From positions 259,171 to 323,170 of the forward strand of contig VXAA01003938.1 in assembly GCA_013399115.1 (NCBI GenBank): a stretch of 64,000 nucleotides of DNA, in the 5' to 3' direction. The first letter of the stretch is position 1. Every line of letters starts with the position of its first letter. The DNA is from Anseranas semipalmata (lineage: Eukaryota > Chordata > Aves > Anseriformes > Anseranatidae). The position numbers and the translations under genes were made by a program. The notes beneath the pieces are model-generated. The model ran no database searches. It worked only from the letters and a program-made list of their open reading frames with translations, and was not told the origin of the DNA. Shown here piece by piece: positions 62,426-64,000 of this stretch.

Positions 62426-63462
62426 TTTAAAGCAGGCTGTACATAAGAGCAGTAATAGCAAAATATAGTCATTCTTGTATCTCTTCCAGTCACTACCCGC
62501 ATACATACTTTATTTTTGCATATGTAAACGTTTGCCAGAGAAGCAGAAATGTCATTACATTAAAGGCTATTTTGGGCCAAGTCTGCCACAGAAAGGCTAT
62601 TCAACCAATGCAACTGGAAGAAACCAGATGAAACTGTAGAGCAGCCTTAGATGTCATTTAGTCAAACTACATGCCTGCTTTTAGTCCTTTTGACTTGTCC
62701 TACGAATCTTTCCCTTTGGACCATTCATCATCTTTTTTCGTTCATCATACCTTTTGCTTAGATGCTTACTTATCATTGACATTTTTGGTGATGATATACA
62801 TGGCAGTGACATCTGTAGTCCAAGGATTTGTCTTCACAAGAGAAGGTCATTAAGTGCGAAGGAAATCTCAAGAGATGCCCTTCTGAGTGACCGCTCGTCA
62901 GCTGTAGCTTGATAGACATGCCTTGCCCACTGCTCCCACCTGACAATATTGCTTCCTAGTGAGTGGTGGTATAATGGTGAACTGAATTTCTGTTTGCAAA
63001 ACATGACATCATATATTAAATTCACAGATAATATCATATACTGTATTCATGTGTGTTTTCAAAAATGGAACAGGGAGCTGCTTCTCAAAGGCTCCTCAGT
63101 CCAGCAGTTGAAGAAATGGTAAGATACAGGGTTGGAAGATAAAACTAAGCAAAATTAAGGACATAAAGAGCAACTTAGGAAGTCTTGTGGTGAATTCATG
63201 ACTGGATTTTTTGGGGGACAAAGATAGGATTTTTATTCTAAAACATATTTTAGTTCAAAAAGAAATTGAAGCTGGGCATGCACATCACAGGGAAAGACTG
63301 AGATGCCATCTAGAATGAATACAGGGAAGTGGAAATGAGAAATAGAAACAGAATGGTCTTTGAAAGTACAAAAGTGAAGGTCACCACTTCAGTACTAATA
63401 GCAGGAATTTCTGATGTCAAATGGAATTCATCAGTTAGAAATGAAGAAAATACGACTGTATA

Positions 63463-63602
63463 AAGCCCTGAGCAGCCTGGAGTGCTCTAACAACTCAAAT
63501 AATAGTTCAAAGTAGACTCTACTTCGAACAGGAGATTGGACAAAAAGTCTCCTAAGGTCCCTCCAACCTGAATGATTCTGTAATTTGTACTATGATTCTG
63601 TG
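63463..63602 (+). mobile_element. CR1 LINE 3' tail, sense
   Basis: Contains GAGCAGCCTGGAGTGCTCTA, then CTAAGGTCCCTCCAACCTGA, and ends ATGATTCTGTAATTTGTACTATGATTCTGTG, the duplicated terminal octamer type of CR1. Confidence 0.85.
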
Positions 63603-64000
63603 AAAGAAAAGACCTTGAAGTGTTAACCAGTTATGTGGTATACAATGAGGGGGCAGATTCAGACACCTAAATCTAAGTGTGATTTAGGTGTGAGCCTCAG
63701 TGTGAGCTGGATTGCTAAGCCCCCAACAGTCAACACAGATAAAATCATTACAGAAAGCTGAGTCTGCAGAGGCTCATTTAAGGATGAGATGAATAGCTGT
63801 TTAGGTGTTATTGACTGTAATGTAGGTGCACACACCTATAGACACCTAGATATAGGAGTCCGGTTCTGGACATGCATCCTGTAAGTCAGTACTATGATAT
63901 GGCTATGAAAGACAAATGTACCCTTGAGTATGTTACACAAAATGTTACTTGCAGAGATAAAGTTCTGTTATTTTACAAGATCTGTTGTCATTTCTATGTT

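Overview
The window is vertebrate nuclear DNA, almost certainly from a bird. It has spliced exons with GT..AG junctions, long AT-rich introns, a CpG island, and avian-type repeats: several CR1 LINE pieces, a solo LTR of a common avian endogenous-retrovirus type, a Penelope-like element and older amniote repeat relics. Nothing bacterial or phage-like is present.

The one gene I can identify with confidence is TNFSF11 (RANKL, the osteoclast differentiation cytokine) on the + strand. Coding exons 2 to 5 lie at 18988-19155, 25786-25831, 25916-26014 and 31264-31685. Joined, they encode 244 residues, exactly the length of the human protein from the matching methionine (Met74) to the end. Exon 1, which should encode the cytoplasmic tail and membrane anchor, is not visible. 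The likely place is the 474-base run of N at 11199-11672, inside a CpG island (about 10.89-12.32 kb). The 3' UTR runs from 31686 to about 33.62 kb, where two AATAAA signals stand.

Layout: 1-10.8 kb is upstream intergenic DNA with an ancient CR1/L2-like LINE relic (about 1.7-2.2 kb), a Penelope-like relic on the minus strand (about 7.57-9.15 kb) and an unidentified decayed coding-like block (about 9.8-10.15 kb). 10.9-33.6 kb is TNFSF11, with a CR1 fragment in intron 1. 33.6-64 kb is gene-poor: a decayed CR1 ORF2 piece (45.6-46.3 kb), two antisense CR1 tails (56.3-56.9 kb), a solo LTR (58.4-59.05 kb), a 320-nt uninterrupted purine tract built from a 36-bp higher-order repeat (61.26-61.58 kb), a GC-rich block (62.1-62.4 kb) and a CR1 tail (63.46-63.6 kb). 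I recognised no second protein-coding gene.

I did not find a new multi-gene system. The items most worth a second look are an in-frame hydrophobic leader directly upstream of TNFSF11 exon 2, a new N-glycosylation sequon with altered charge in the receptor-facing CD loop of this RANKL, the hidden exon 1, and the long purine tract.
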